Part shown: one piece after another, positions 21,300 through 34,059 of the stretch | How positions within the stretch are numbered: the stretch's first letter is position 1 | Layout: each line of letters begins with the position of its first letter | From: Isoetes taiwanensis | Taxonomy: Eukaryota; Streptophyta; Lycopodiopsida; Isoetales; Isoetaceae | Direction: 5' to 3' | Assembly: GCA_021234155.1 (NCBI GenBank) | Contig: JAJEKV010000078.1 | Coordinates: forward strand, 932,001 to 996,000 | Length of the DNA stretch: 64,000 nt | Notes under the pieces: model-generated | Told to the model about the DNA's origin: nothing | The model's database searches: none | Seen by the model: the letters and a program-made list of their open reading frames with translations, nothing else | Made by a program: the position numbers and the translations under genes

Positions 21300-23230
21300 A
21301 TGATAGACATGGTTTTTTATACAACATTATATTTCATAGCAAAAAACCACATGCTATAGTGGTTTGTCAAAATGAATAGTGGTTTACAACATGAATATGT
21401 AGCATAATAACAGGGGGTTTTCTTTGTGTTTTTGTACGCTTTTCACAAAGGTTTTCCTAAGATTTCATGGCGTATTCGAATGGATATACTAATGCGTACA
21501 TCTAGAGTGCACCATTTCTTAGTCGTTGATTTAGGTTTTTTTTTTCAATGGTCCAACATCCAAGGGCTCACAACAAAAGCCCTCTTTTTATTTTAGGGCT
21601 GAACATGCAAGCCTTGTTGGAGCAATTTAGGTCAAAGACCTCTACTTGTGATAAGTGATTGCATCTCCAATCATATCAAATATATTTAACACAGGGCATA
21701 AAAGCTAATCCGACAGAATGGAGAAGGTCTCTAGGTTTTCTTTGTGCCGTTTGGTTATTGGAGCTCTGGACAAACACATGCATTCAACTCAGCTGGAGAT
21801 TTCGTCCTTGTTATACGATTTGTGCAGAGGATAGTTGCCCTAAAAGAATGCGTTTTTCTGAGAGTTTGGAACAGAGTTTAGGGTCGGAATAGAGAAGCTC
21901 TTTGTTCAATCTAAATAGAGCAAAAAGAAGGTTTAACAGAAGTCTTTACGTTGGTTTTTGTAAACTGTGAATCTGTGGAGGCGAAATTGGGCCGGAGTTT
22001 CAATCGCCACTAGGCTCCCCGTGATTCTCATTACCGTGTGCTCCGAGGATTTTCACTTTCGAAAGTTAGGGTTGAAAGCGCACCGAATTTCAGGTATTGT
22101 TCTTGGGTCTTCTTTTTTCGCCAGATTATTTTCTAATCAGCTCAATCCTTCTTTGAAACAAGAAACATAGTGTATTCATGGCATTTACACAGGATTCTGG
22201 TCGTGGCTCATCTCTAATTGCCATCAGCTGAAACTTTTCATCTTCATTTCAGAATACCATTACAGGGTTCCTGCTTGCAGGGATGGGAAATGTTGTGGAG
22301 GTGAGTGAGATCTTCAGGCATGGCGAGATCTTCTAAGCTAAGCCTAAGTCAAAGATGCAAAATCTTTGGTTCTTTGTCTCCTGCGGGGCCGGATGCCATT
22401 CCTCTGTTCAGCTTGGCCAGGTTTCTTTAGGGTTTCAATAAGGAAAAGGATTATTCCATCCATGTCTCTCCTTCGCTCTGGGTTTCTTGAGCACCCTGCC
22501 ATAGCCAAGCAGAGCGAAAATATGCCATTGAGCAGCTTCAAATGCAGATACAATTGCAAACACGTAGTGGGTATATCAAACAAAAAAGATTGGTATTTTT
22601 GCTTTTTGAAATGGCATGATATATTTTTCAGTTCTGCATAGAAACTCTATTATATTTGTGAGGTGGAAAATGTACCTGGAGATCATCATAATAATATGTT
22701 TTTATGTTTGGTCGATTCTCGAATATACACCAAAGTAAATGGCATTTTAGAATCTGATTGCGGCATTCAGATTTCCAGCGATGCATAGCCACATTAGTGG
22801 GCATCTTATGTATGGCACATGGATTTGTTGGATTTGTTGGTGTGCAACTGAGAATGTAGAAACAGTGCTTTCTTGAAGGTACATCTTGTTTTAGTTTTCT
22901 TGTTTTGCTTCATTTGTGCAAAGGTTTAATTATTTTCCACAACATAAGTTGCGAGATGGCTATTAGGATAATATAGGTTCAAATCCTATAAGATCTGCTA
23001 TTTATAGTTCAATCTTAAATTGTACATCGATATTTTCTTATACACATTGCATATTCTCTTCACAACTAAATCACATGCAACGATGTACTTATCCGTATTG
23101 GGCATGGTGCTTTGTCTCTTCCTAGTGTAATTTCTCTCATTGTTCCTAACATATGAAAAACCTTCTAGGGCGATGTGTAATCTTCGTGTTCTCTTTGTTA
23201 GGGCCCGAAGGGCCCAAATTTTTTTTTAAT
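21300..23230. other. No gene recognised (inside CACTA-like element)
   Basis: Mixed AT-rich and moderate-GC sequence. Frames at 21659-21892 and 22366-22641 have no motif and are probably chance or remnants of captured sequence. Confidence 0.5.
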
Positions 23231-23646
23231 ATAACAATGAACACACAGCTACCATTAACATTATTATATTTAAATTAAAATCCCCCTTAAACCCCCTTTG
23301 GTTTGGGTGTATATTCACACGGGGGGTTACGTAGGGCAGCGAGAGCCCCAAAAATATATTTATAATACATGTACAAAATTAACACCATTAAGTACATTCT
23401 CTCAAACCTTATAGTATTTTGCAAACCTTAATATACAGTATACAAAAACTTGTACATGCATACCCCACAAACGAGGATCGCTATGTACGGTCCAGATCTT
23501 GGAATAAAGGGATAATATGCCCATCCGACAGCTCTCGTTGCCCGAAGTAACCCCCCGTGTGAATATGCACCCAAACCAAAGGGGGTTTAAGGGGGATTTT
23601 AATTTAAATATAATAATGTTAATGGTAGCTGTGTGTTCATTGTTAT
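23231..23646. mobile_element. MITE-like element with 116-bp terminal inverted repeats
   Basis: Arms 23231-23346 and 23531-23646 are equal in length and nearly identical in inverted orientation. They begin ATAACAATGAACACACAGC and include a run of CCCCCTTAAACCCCCTTTGG-type sequence, ending at GAGAGC. The spacer is 184 bp and encodes nothing. The target duplication is not clear because the left flank is a T-run. The near identity of the arms suggests a fairly recent origin or strong constraint on the arms. Confidence 0.85.
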
Positions 23647-24539
23647 TTAGTTCAGTTACTTATAAGATAGTGGTTTGCTAAAACTAGCTGTAGTTTATGG
23701 GACCATTTCAATTCAAACTAAAATTAGTAGTGGTTTATTAAGACTACTAACATTTTCTTAAGACACTAAATGAATAATGTAATGGTTTGAAGACTAATTC
23801 ATTGTGTTCAAGAACCTTGCAATTACAAATGATATACCTAAGCATTATTATAGTTTATTTCATGGTGTATCAACAATCATCTAACTCAATAGTTGATCGA
23901 GTCCAACCAAGACCAAAACCATGCCTCATTGTATATATATAAGTAGGACGTTCTTGAATAAAATTTGGCCAAATTCTGTCAAGATGGGGGAATGACACTT
24001 TTTTTTTTCTTGTTCGATGCTTAGGAGGTGCCCTACATGTATCGTAGGGTCCAGTTGGGATATTTTGCCTCAGTACACTCTTTTGGTTCCAGACATTGTG
24101 TTGTATGTGTGTAATCAAAACATATATCGGACACTGTATGATCATTTTAATCAGTTTACTAAAGAATATTGCCATGTAAATGGATCCTTTGAAATTTATC
24201 AAAGGTCCTTTATCTGACTAGGGTAAATTTGACGAACAATACCTTCTTATCACTAAGTTAACATTGATTGAAGCAATAAGAGTTCATAGCCATCCCAATT
24301 TCTTAAAGACTAATTTTTTTTGTGTGTAGTCTATTTTTTATATTCTATCCTTGCACAAGACGAAAATATTTAAAATCTCAAGTTTTAATTTTGGTGATTT
24401 TCTCTTCATTTATAGTTGGTATTTTAATTTTTTTTAACTCACGAAGGGCAAAGTTGGCACGCCATTAAAGGAAAGCGGGGTTTGGTACTGGGCATGGCTC
24501 AGGTCATATGCACAGGGTAGAAGACTGCTCTCACTTCAG

Positions 24540-25410
24540 CACTATGAATGGGCTCCGCCAATGGACTCAGAACATCGGCATTACTCTGGGGAACAACTTT
24601 CCTAGGCAGAAGACCACCCCTTCTCCAAGAAGCGCCAAACGAGCTCATGTCCAACAATAATCGATAGTCAATTGGTCTAGATGGTGCCTCGAAATCTTGC
24701 GCCGGTTAGGGCATTCATGCTTCTTTGTTTGGGAAAATTGATCATGTAACTTGATCCCTAAAATAATTTCGCCATTCCAGATGACATTATGAAGTTGAAT
24801 CGCTATTCTGGAGCCTCCGTACTACCCAAACGAGAAAACACTTGCTTTCTCCATGCTCGCCCCATGGACGCATCATGGCTTGATAAGTTCTTTTGGACCA
24901 ATCTTGGAGTTTTTGGACTTGCTCAAACCAGGGTCCTTGAATAGTGGATTCAGCAGTCGGATAGGGGAACTGAGCTCCAGGAGAGTGGGCATTAGCGTAC
25001 ATCGCTCCTAGGGAGCACTGCGCTTTGGGTTCCATCCCCTAGGGTCTGGCCTCTCACCAGTGGCGAGGAAGTCACAAAAAGTCTTGGCCTTATTTGAGTT
25101 GGGGCTTCTTAACTGAGCTCGGCTTCTTAATAATAGGCGGCCCAGATGGGGTTAGGTGTTTTAACACCCTTGCCTACCTCAGACGACCAGGATCATGCAC
25201 CATATCATCACGTGGAGGAAAGGTCTTGACTATAGAAAATCGTTCTTTAAAAGCCCCCAGAAGCAGCTTGCCCCAAAAGTCCACCTCGAAGGCTGGCGAA
25301 GGACAAACAACTCCTCCACTCCAGAACTATGAATGTGCTCTGCCAATGGACTCAGAATATTGACATTACCCTGTGGACCAAGTTTCATGGGCAGAAGACC
25401 ACCCCTTCTT
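24540..25410. repeat. Degenerate copies of the GC-rich array unit
   Basis: 24540-25110 aligns with 11480-12060 of the array, sharing CCAATGGACTCAGAACATCG, CCAAGAAGCGCCAAA and TAATTTCGCCATTCC. A second partial copy at 25180-25400 again contains GCCAATGGACTCAGAATATT. They are clearly older than the copies at 10-15 kb. The two relics are adjacent and in the same orientation, so the family tends to lie in tandem here too. Confidence 0.75.
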
Positions 25411-28400
25411 CAAGACAGAGAAAGCTTCTTAGAGTACCTCTTTGTTTTTAGTTTTTTTTCATCTACTGCATGGACAAGTTAGAAGGACCATCAAGAGGAC
25501 TATTGCTGGAAATAAAATGGGCTATAATCTTAAGAAAAAATGGGCTATAATCTTAAGAAAATCTGTTCCTTTATGGACATGAAATCCAATTTAACCAAGG
25601 ATCTGGATGTGCTGCACACACACATTGCAAAAAACCAAGCAAATAATTTCATTTGTTGGCATCCTAAATAATCTAGAACATCACCATGCCCTTCAAATGA
25701 ACAACAAATCAGACACTCCTTGACCATCACAAACCTGCCAAAGACAAAATAGAAATAGGGTCGTGGTTATTGCCTGGCGTGCATTATGGTGATGCCAATG
25801 TTCCGTTCATCCCCCACAACGGAATGGAAGTAGGGTTACTCCATTCCGCTCGACCGGGTCTAGCATGTAATTTCTTTAGGGTTCTTTAGGGTTTCTTTAG
25901 GGTTACTCCATTCTGTTCGACTGGCCGCCAAGCTTCTCGTTCGTAGCTTGCTCTTTTGCATCTCGGAGATCTTCCCTTTGTGTGCAGGTATTCCTTTTGC
26001 TTGCAGATCTTCCCTTCGTTTGCAGATAAAACTCCGTAGCAGTGAAAGTTTGCCGGATTTCATCTTCGAAAATGCTCTAGCTGAATGCAGATAAAACTCT
26101 GCAGGTAAAACTTGGCAAGATTTCATCTTCTAGAGCTATGCAAAAGAATCAGTGCCGGATTCTCTGTTTTTGCCGAATGATCTCTTTTAAATCCCGTGTT
26201 TGCCAGATCTTCTGTTTCGGATTTGCTTTTCAAAGAACTCTGTTTGCCGAATCTACGAATGTGTAAGCTTATGTTTTGCTTCAAGCTTCTAGTTTTGCGA
26301 ATCTGAACCCCTCCCCTATTTCTATTTTGTAGGGAATGGAGGACCTCCATTCCCCTATACCATGAGTAGGTGGAAGGAAGCTTGATAAACCAGAAATGTG
26401 GCCCTCTATTTGTCACCCCACACTCCCCAAGGATTGTGCCCTAGGGGCAACCCAAAAAATAGGCGTTATATAATTGTATCACATCCAACCTGCCGAGATG
26501 AGCGGCTCAGATTGTGATCCAAATCCTAAAATCCTATTGGCTTAGGCCCGCATTTGATCCCCGCCCTCCATTTTTTTTTTTGCTTCTATCTCCCGCCCTT
26601 TTCGCGGCACCGCAAAAAATGCCCACCTCCTTTTCGATTGAGCGTAACCGTAAAAGCGAGAGGGTGCGCTTCTTTTCTTCAGATCTAGTCGGTTGGAGAT
26701 GAAGGTGAGATGAAGGTGAGATGGAGATGTCTCTAATAATTCCTCGCTTCGGTTCTTTGAGCGAGCCATTCCGGCCCAGCTATGGCGATGGAAGCTTCGG
26801 TTATGGTTAATCCGGGCAGGGTGGAGCTTCGAAGGACCAACACTCTGTTGCGAGCTTCTCCAACACTATGTTGATGTTGAAGTTCAAGAAGAAGATGCTC
26901 ATTCAATGTGCGGAACTATGCACAAAGAAGGGGCATTACCTTTGATCTCGAGGGTTCAAATCGTGTAGGATATTCATCTTACGCCATCGAAAAATGGTGG
27001 ATCTTACCTCTTTTTTCTTCGCAAGAATGCATCACCGCCCCATTCCTTCTTTTGCTTAAATATTTCAGCCGAAAGCGATTTTCGGAGCCCCCGTTTCACG
27101 GAGCCGATTCATGGACAAATTGCATTGAAGATTGCATGGAGCAAGATTTTCAATTGCCTTACATTACTGGGCCGGCGTAGTCCATTTAAATCGATGGTAG
27201 AACTTCCATCACGTTGCTCTGCCCTCCCAATGCGATTGCTAGATCCAGTTATCAAGAGCACGGGCGACAATAAACCCCGCTTCTAATATCCTCCGCTAAC
27301 ACGCACCGCAATACCTTGATATTCCGCATCTAAATTTTCTTCATGGCATTGCTTCTTTGACCTCGATTAGGAGTTTGGATTTGGCCGGATCCCTACCCTT
27401 GCCATCAAATTGAAGGCTTTCCGCACAAACCGGCAAGCGGTGAACGTAATCCTTTGTGCCGTCGTTTCTAGATAGTCTTCAATATCATTTCTTATTTTAT
27501 ATTACAATCATTGGTTCTTTCATGATATTAAGCCTCTAGTTCTCTTTGGGCTCTGGAGCAATAACCGTAGCCTATTTTTTTCAACCCCTTTTTTCTCTTC
27601 TTAGCAACCGTGATCGGTAATGAGCTGCGGCTGAAAAAAAATCCCTGTTCTTTGAGGAATGTTCTAGGTTTAGCTTGAAGAAAATCCTCCACTTTGATGA
27701 ATGTTCTAGGTTCCATCTATGGTACAATGACGGAAAAGAGACAAGGACCTTTGTACTTTCCATATTTTTCTTTTGCTTCCTTCAAACACCATTTCATTTA
27801 CAGGTTTATTTATGTTTATGCCTCAAGTTTCAATCATAATAGAATGTTTGCAATGGAAGTTACGCTTCTTCGCCAAAAAGCCTCGCTGCTACTTTTGAAG
27901 ATAAGTATATAGATGTTGTAAGCCTAAATCTGCATTTTTCTCATCAATCAAAATAGATGTAAGAATAAATTTTAAGTATTATTGTGTCTTTGGCACCATC
28001 GTATGCTGCAAACAATTTTGTTCTTTGCAAATATTTTTGTTCTTAAAAATTTAAGAGCTGTAAATGTTAGAGTACATGATGGAATTTCTGTCATCAAACA
28101 AGAATAGTTGCAATAAGCTGCATTTAAACAAAATGCAAATGCAAATATTAGCTGCCTAAAAAGCAATTATTTAAGAGAATATGTAAAATAACAATACAAT
28201 GCTTGAAAAACAATAGTTATCTTAAATACTATGGTATAAAACAAAACCTATTTTTGCCTTTTTGGTGTGTTGTTTTTTTTCTTTTTAGTAGACCATGTTT
28301 TTTTTGAAAAAACAAACATTGATTTTTAGAAAACCACATGTAGATATTATGTGTAAAACAAGAAATTATATGTAAAACAATATTCGAAAACAACATCTAT

Positions 28401-29200
28401 TTTTGAAAAAACACGTTTTTTTTTTCGAACGACGACACATCATTTTTCGAGGAAACCAATGTTTGGAAGATTTCTAACGACAACACATCGAAGCCACATC
28501 TAGATCGTATAGTATAACACATTGGTTTGCCTCTAACACAAGATATGTTTAAAGAAACACAAGATATGTTTAAAGACACAATGCCACATCTGTTTTGATG
28601 GAAAGCTTCTCCACTATTTTGGTAATAAACTTAAACCATCTATTCCATAGAACAACAATGGTTTCATTGGAAAACCACCATGAATTGCAAATTCCTTAAA
28701 GCTAAAGCTACTATTGGTTTAAAAACGAAATGTCTTATTTTTTTTATTAAACTAACATCAATTGTTTAATACAATATATGATTAGTTTGTTTCCAGCACA
28801 AAGTACTATAAAGATACAAACCACCACTAGTATGATGGATAAATTGTTACACCTTATAATGAGAAACTCGAATCCTTTATCCTATGCGACCATTAATGGT
28901 TCATGCGACAAGACGTTCATGAGCTTGATTAAGATACCAATATGAGTTGCACAATTCTTTAAGGCTAAAGCCGTTAGTGATTTATAACATATACTATTAA
29001 TTGACCCACATGTCACAAAACACCAAACTAGGAAAGAACCATAGCGGGAAACTATAGCAACAAACCACAGTAAAAAACTCTAGATATTTACGGCATGGAT
29101 ATACCACGTTGAAAAACCTTAAATGTAAACCACACTATTTAACTGCCTGTGGTTATTCAACACATTAACCCACTTAGTAACATTAGCTTATTTTAGTGGT
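25411..29200. other. No gene recognised (inside CACTA-like element)
   Basis: Around 26780-27180 short frames read weakly like exons (MRNYAQRRGITFDLEGSNRV at 26908) but no family is recognisable. The stretch 28260-29200 is AT-rich with many AAACCAC motifs and is the right subterminal region of the element. A GGGTTGCCCCTAGGG-type terminus, in reverse orientation, lies at 26440-26458. Confidence 0.45.
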
Positions 29201-29259
29201 TTATTACAAAAAGTAACCCATAGAACTGATAACAATCTTTTTTTGGGGGCCTTGTGATA

Positions 29260-29900
29260 CCCAGTTGTCTTCATTTTCATTATCGATGATACCGAATGCA
29301 ATAGGGTAGAGCCCTCCAGTTGCATCAATGCCTGTTGCACATAGCAGATGTCCAAGAAATCTACCTGTTAAGAACGTGCCATCCAAACCAATAAATGGCC
29401 TACAACTCTTCCATCCGTTGATGCATGAACCAAAAGCTAAAAATAGCCTGTAAAATCTGCCTTCACTTATTTGCTGCACAACTGCTACACTTCCTGGATT
29501 AGCATTCATGATGGCTTGGCAATAGGCCTCAACTTTCTTGTATGCTTCAGAGTAATCACCATGAATAGAGCGAAGGGCTTGCTTGATAGCATTATAAGCA
29601 ACCTTGTAAGTAATCTGCGTGCACTGTTTTCTCTCTTAAAATCGCTTGCGATTTGCTTTGGAGTATAACTGTTGGTCCCCGATTTTTTCCATATATTTTG
29701 TTGCTACAAATGATGCGAGAAGCTTCCTTGTTGCATAGTTTAGCAATGCCTCCACAAGTATGCAAACTAGTGAATTTCTTTTTATTTCGCATCTCGGCCC
29801 ACCATGCACAATTGATGCATGCAACCTCCACGGACATGATTGGTCTCCACAAAAGATCAGTATACCTATTCTTTTCAGATTTGCCTACTTCTAATTCCAC
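29260..29900 (-). pseudogene. MULE transposase, N-terminal half
   Basis: The frame contains a FAR1/MuDR-type zinc-binding region (SLHTCGG near 29750) and YNAIKQALRSIHGDYSEAYK. Then come GRFYRLFLAFGSCINGWKSC and FIGLDGTFLTG, which holds the first catalytic Asp, and GIIDNENEDNWV. Around 29590-29650 the frame is broken by at least one shift or stop, so this half is damaged as well as cut. It ends at the target site of the nested element. The continuation is at 21238. Confidence 0.85.
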
Positions 29901-31269
29901 ATGAGCACGTAGGGCTTCTTCCTTCCAAAGACATTAGGAGGTCCAAGATTGAGTCAAATTGCTGGCCTACTCTTAAATCCGTCATATTTTACATTCATCC
30001 GCACTTCTCCTTTCCCTTTGGAATATTTTCGAGAGCTCACCAGAGCCTCCCCAACCCGAGCAGATAGTTTTGAATCACAAAAAGTTTGCACACAAGGGTA
30101 AGTTATTAATCAATAGAATCTGGTTCATGCAAAATCGACATACTAAAAAGCCCAAATCTAGTGAAATCTGACTGCCATAAGCTATTAAGTACGCTAAGAT
30201 CTTTTGGTGCCGAGATTGTAAATATGCTTACAGAATGAGGTTTACCATAAACCAAAAAAGATGATGCGGAATGGCCAATGTTTTATAATACAACAGTTGG
30301 GTGCAGGGAATAAATTACTAATCGCATATTTCTTATTAGCCAGAATGACTTTAGCTAAACTTGCTCGATATTAATCCCAAAACTTTCTGTGGTTTAGCTA
30401 AACTCTACGCATTTTTCCTAAACTAACCCAAACATCATCCCAAAAATTTCTATGGTGTGGCCAACAGAAAATATTATACCAAATTACTATATTTTTTTTC
30501 AATATATTCCACTTATTTCAGTCATTTTCTTTGTGAAAACATTCTAGAATAATGCTAATTAGCGAAGTCTAGGACTCAAATTAATTCATATACTAATCAT
30601 ATATTTCATATAAACTAGAATGATATTAGCTAAACTAGCCCAAAATTCATTCTAAAGGTGTCTATGCTTTAGCTAAACAATACAAAATTTCACTCTTTTA
30701 CTTTCGAGCATTAGGCTAAAGAGCTCCAGGGTTGGTGCAGTCCCGAAAAAAGTTAAACTAAAATTATTATTTTTTTCCCAATTTTTTCCATTTACTTTAG
30801 CCAAATGTTTTTGAAAATATGCTAAAAAATCGCCAAAGAGCTAAGTTTAGCCCTTAAATTATTCCATGGTTGGGTGAAGATCTGTGCTTCTGAAAGTTCA
30901 ACTTGTGGCACTCCACAAACAAAAATATGCATCCTTTATTGGCCATTCATAATTTATTACCTGTATAAACAAAGGCCACTCAATTTTTGTTGTCGCTGCT
31001 TTTTAGAGCCTTTCTAAACAGTAAGAATATGTAACACAAGATATGCTTACAGAAAATTAAAAGCTTCCAGCATGTAAGTTGGCAGATAACAGGATTGCAA
31101 GGCTTACCTCGGTGTGGAATTACCTCTTGCCTGGCTCGAATTGTTTGTATCAGCGGCCATAGCAGTCGGCAACAGATCAGCGAGAACCGAGAAGCATGCA
31201 GAACCGAGAAGAAATCAGAACGAGAGGATTTTTTTAGCGGCAAGTCCATTTTCGGATTTTCCATTTTAT

Positions 31270-31354
31270 TTTTGGGTAATTTGGGAATTTTGAAAATACA
31301 AAGGGCAATTTGGGAAATACAGCAAAAATTAGGGTTATTTTGGTAAATTTCCCT
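31270..31354. repeat. MULE terminal inverted repeat, right
   Basis: Inverted partner of 19952-20036. It ends with GGTAAATTTCCCT at 31354. Confidence 0.8.
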
Positions 31355-31365
31355 AAAACATAAAA

Positions 31366-31625
31366 CATTATAATACAAGAAATTTATCGCGGCGGCCAAG
31401 GCCGCCGCGAACATTTCTCTTTCCCTACTCACTTGTGCATAGATAGGCGAGTATTCCATTGGTAGATGAGTAGGCGAGTATTCCTTTGGTAAATGAGGAC
31501 TTTGTTGGTTTCAAACTTGATGATTGCAACTAACTGATGCCATTCACACAGTATATTTCCAAAGAAGCAAGACATTATCGCAGCGACCAAGGCTGCCACG
31601 GACATTTCTCTTTTCAAATTGCACT
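31366..31625. repeat. Pair of CGCGGCGGCC-type palindromic repeats
   Basis: The first copy (31376-31430) reads TACAAGAAATTTATCG, then CGGCGGCCAAGGCCGCCG, then AACATTTCTCTTT. The second (31566-31618) is a diverged version with GCAGCGACCAAGGCTGCCAC in the centre and the same ACATTTCTCTTT. A third copy is at 62250-62290. TACAAGAAATTT is close to the start of many plant CACTA ends (CACTACAAGAAA), so these may be relic termini. Confidence 0.5.
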
Positions 31626-32334
31626 ATGGGGGATTTGTGTCAACTTGGAACTGGAGTGGAAAACATCTGCAACTGGATCTCAAACCATGATGCTCAGACT
31701 GATCAAACAACGGGATTCAAAATGCGAGATTCACCTCGAGAGTTTCGTGTGTTTTAGAAGATCTTAAAAGGACATGGTTGCATGATTATTGCATTCTAAT
31801 AAATCTAAAAAAATGCTATTTTAATATCTTCTTAATCACGATCTCAAATCATCAAATTAGGGTACTCTCCAACCACTGTTGATCAGATGTTTCTTAATGG
31901 CTCATTCAATGAGGCAGGATCACCTTTTTCAATATCATTTCTATCTTTGTCATGTTAGTCCCATGTTTTGCATCTTCCTTATTCTTAAGGGTTTAGAAGA
32001 AGTACACATTGTTTTCTCAATTCTTAGTTTTATTCTTTTCATGAGATTGTTTTCACGAGAACGTTTCCTGTTTTGCTTGTATCGTGTTGGATGTATGTTG
32101 CTGATATTTTTTGTGCTTATGTTGCATGTGCATGTTTGCATCTTTTTCAACAGGATTAACATTATTCCAACATGCGTGCATGACACAGAAGAAGCTTAAT
32201 TCAGTAATATCTATACACATAAACAAAAATTTCTATTTAAACTGCTCAGATTGAAATAGTGAGATTTCTCAACTACTCAACTAGAAAAAAAACTCAATTT
32301 CTTCAAATTTGAAGCATAACAAAGCATGAACTTA
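31626..32334. other. No gene seen
   Basis: AT-rich spacer. The 106-codon plus-strand frame at 31879-32199 is rich in Phe, Leu and Cys from T-rich DNA and shows no motif. Confidence 0.5.
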
Positions 32335-32337
32335 CCC

Positions 32338-32655
32338 TGAGAGAGCCATTTCTCGCAGCAGGAGGATTGTGGGCCTTTTCAGAGGTTTTGGCGAGGCGAT
32401 ATTCATGCATAATCCAATTAGTCTTGACGCCCTTCGGGGCTTTTCCTTCGTAAAACCAGAGCCTTCTTAACACCTACTTTTGCACCAGAGCCCTTTTCAT
32501 ATATGGGCTTATCCGTTCCGGTAGCTTTCCAAAATTCGGACGCTGCAGCACGATTTGGGCGAGCACCATTTGGGTACTTCCGATCCCTTGGCGTCAAGAA
32601 ATACCATTCCTTCTCGCCAACATAAGCTAGAGCAGGCAGATCCCACGGAAAAGGT
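32338..32655 (-). pseudogene. NAC-domain exon fragment
   Basis: Translating the minus strand from about 32655 gives [44 protein letters not shown] and KVGVKKALV. After a one-base deletion near 32452 the next frame gives [20 protein letters not shown]. These are subdomains B-D of a plant NAC DNA-binding domain, in order. The sequence then meets a GTAAG splice donor at 32333-32337, the position of a conserved NAC intron. The first part of the domain, the remaining exons and a start codon are missing. The direct repeat that brackets the region (32684-32744 and 33774-33824) suggests it was moved as part of an element. Intact NAC proteins are nuclear transcription factors. This copy cannot be functional. 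Confidence 0.82.
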
Positions 32656-32683
32656 CCAAAAGACGGAAAAAATGATTCTCGAA

Positions 32684-33824
32684 ATATTCACACGTGTTGG
32701 CCTCGCCCGAGGCAGAACCCAAAAAAAATTGCTCAATGCAACCATGTTCAAAGAGCTGCAATATTAAAAAAGAAACGTGTTAATCATTTACGAGACATTA
32801 TGTGTATAGTAAAGAACAATTGCTCGTCCTTTACCATGCTGCTACAAAGATAAACTCCTTTGATATTCCATCGCAAAAAAAAATTGCCATTTTATTTTTC
32901 TGTAGATATAGATGACAATAAGTGTAGTCTAAGATAAAACAAAGACAGTTGGGAACATTAAGTAGGATAAACAAAAGAGAACTGGCTTATGGTCTTCCTT
33001 TGAGGAGTCAATGTATGTCGTTTGTGGAAGCCCCTTAAGTTAACTACATATAATGTTTCATGTGCTTACTGGCACTGCCTCCAATTCTCTTCAGATATTC
33101 GACCATATTCCTGTTACTTAAGCCATACCTCTTTGCTCCTGTAAAATTTGTTGATTTTTATCAATTGGTCATCTAACCGCTTAAAGAATTTTGCCTCGTT
33201 CTCAACTCCTCTAGAAATAGGCTCCAATATCTGAGTTTCGTAGACATCTTCCGTATTCACAAGCGTATGATGCACCTATCTTGAAAATTATTTGAATATC
33301 TAGTCAGCAACACAACCATCAATTGATAGCTCAAATATTGAAGAAACATACCTCAATGAAATCTTTGCATGTTCTTCGGGTGAAACTGTTAATTGAGTGT
33401 AGACATTTAGAGCAAACAATGCATGCTCGAAACAGGGTACATGGGTCTCTAGAGACAGCGAAATTTGAAGAAAAGAACCGTGAATGCAGATTGAAGCACC
33501 CTACTTCTGCGATAGCTAAGCACTTGATTAGCCACAGAGCCCAAAAAAATGATCTGCGGCAATCTTGCTACAAACGTTTTTTGGGTTGGGGCCTTTTACC
33601 TGCTACGGAAGTGCCAAAAAAGCAGACGCTGGAGCCTTTGAGGACATGCCATAAGAGCCGAAAAAGCCCACGAAGAAGCACCGGACCATATAGGCAAGAG
33701 GCGATGCCATAGAAGAAACAGAAAGAAGCGCCATAGCATAGCAGGGCTTGCTTGCACCCGAAGAAAACGACACCCAAAATATTCATACGTGTCGGCCTCG
33801 GCAGAACCCTAAAAAAATAGCTAT
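32684..33824. repeat. Direct repeat with NAC fragment to its left
   Basis: A 50-60 bp sequence built around AATATTCA(C/T)ACGTGT(T/C)GGCC and GGCAGAACCC is present at 32684-32744 and 33774-33824. The 1 kb between holds no recognised gene. The 129-codon frame at 33323-33712 has no motif. Confidence 0.5.
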
Positions 33825-34059
33825 CGAAAAACTAAAAAATCAAAATTGGATGTATGATTATATACTGTTTGATAGGAGGATAGGAAAGTATAGGATAGCA
33901 CAATTCTTCTGAGGATAGGATACCACAATTCTTCTGTTCTTACCAGCATACAGAAACAATCAAGTCAGTTTGGTATTTTAAAGAAATCCAAATTGGTATT
34001 TTAAAGAAGATCCAAATTGGGGGGCCTGGCTAATACCGCCTGTTAGATTGGATGCTTCG

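Larger units (their letters stand above)
21242..29256. mobile_element. CACTA-like non-autonomous element, 8015 bp
   Basis: The ends are CACAAGGCGCCCAAAAA (from 21242) and, read inward from 29256, CACAAGGCCCCCAAAAA, followed on both sides by ATTG(C/T)TATC. The flanks carry a 3-bp duplication ATA (21239-21241 and 29257-29259). Taking out the element and one ATA restores an uninterrupted MULE transposase frame. CAC-starting ends and 3-bp duplications are diagnostic of the CACTA/EnSpm superfamily. Subterminal regions are rich in TAGTGGTTT/AAACCACTA motifs (21340-21390, 23655-23740, 28670-29200). No transposase is encoded. The inside holds the inverted-repeat element at 23231, GC-array relics at 24540-25410 and otherwise unclassified sequence. 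Confidence 0.85.
19952..31354 (-). mobile_element. MuDR-like Mutator element, split by a nested CACTA-like element
   Basis: Terminal inverted repeats of about 85 bp lie at 19952-20036 and 31270-31354. Both begin AGGGAAATTTACCAAAATAA read inward and stay alignable through AAAATTCCCAAATT. This style of end is common in plant MULEs. The transposase is on the minus strand in two halves (29900-29260 and 21238-20259) because an 8015-bp element is inserted at 21242-29256. Without that insertion the element would be about 3.4 kb. I did not find a convincing 9-bp target duplication, so the insertion is probably old. Confidence 0.8.

Noticed and set aside
22951-22995. tRNA T-arm-like sequence ATAGGTTCAAATCCTAT
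   Set aside because: A perfect 5-bp arm with a TTCAAAT loop, but no A box, anticodon arm or acceptor stem could be found upstream.
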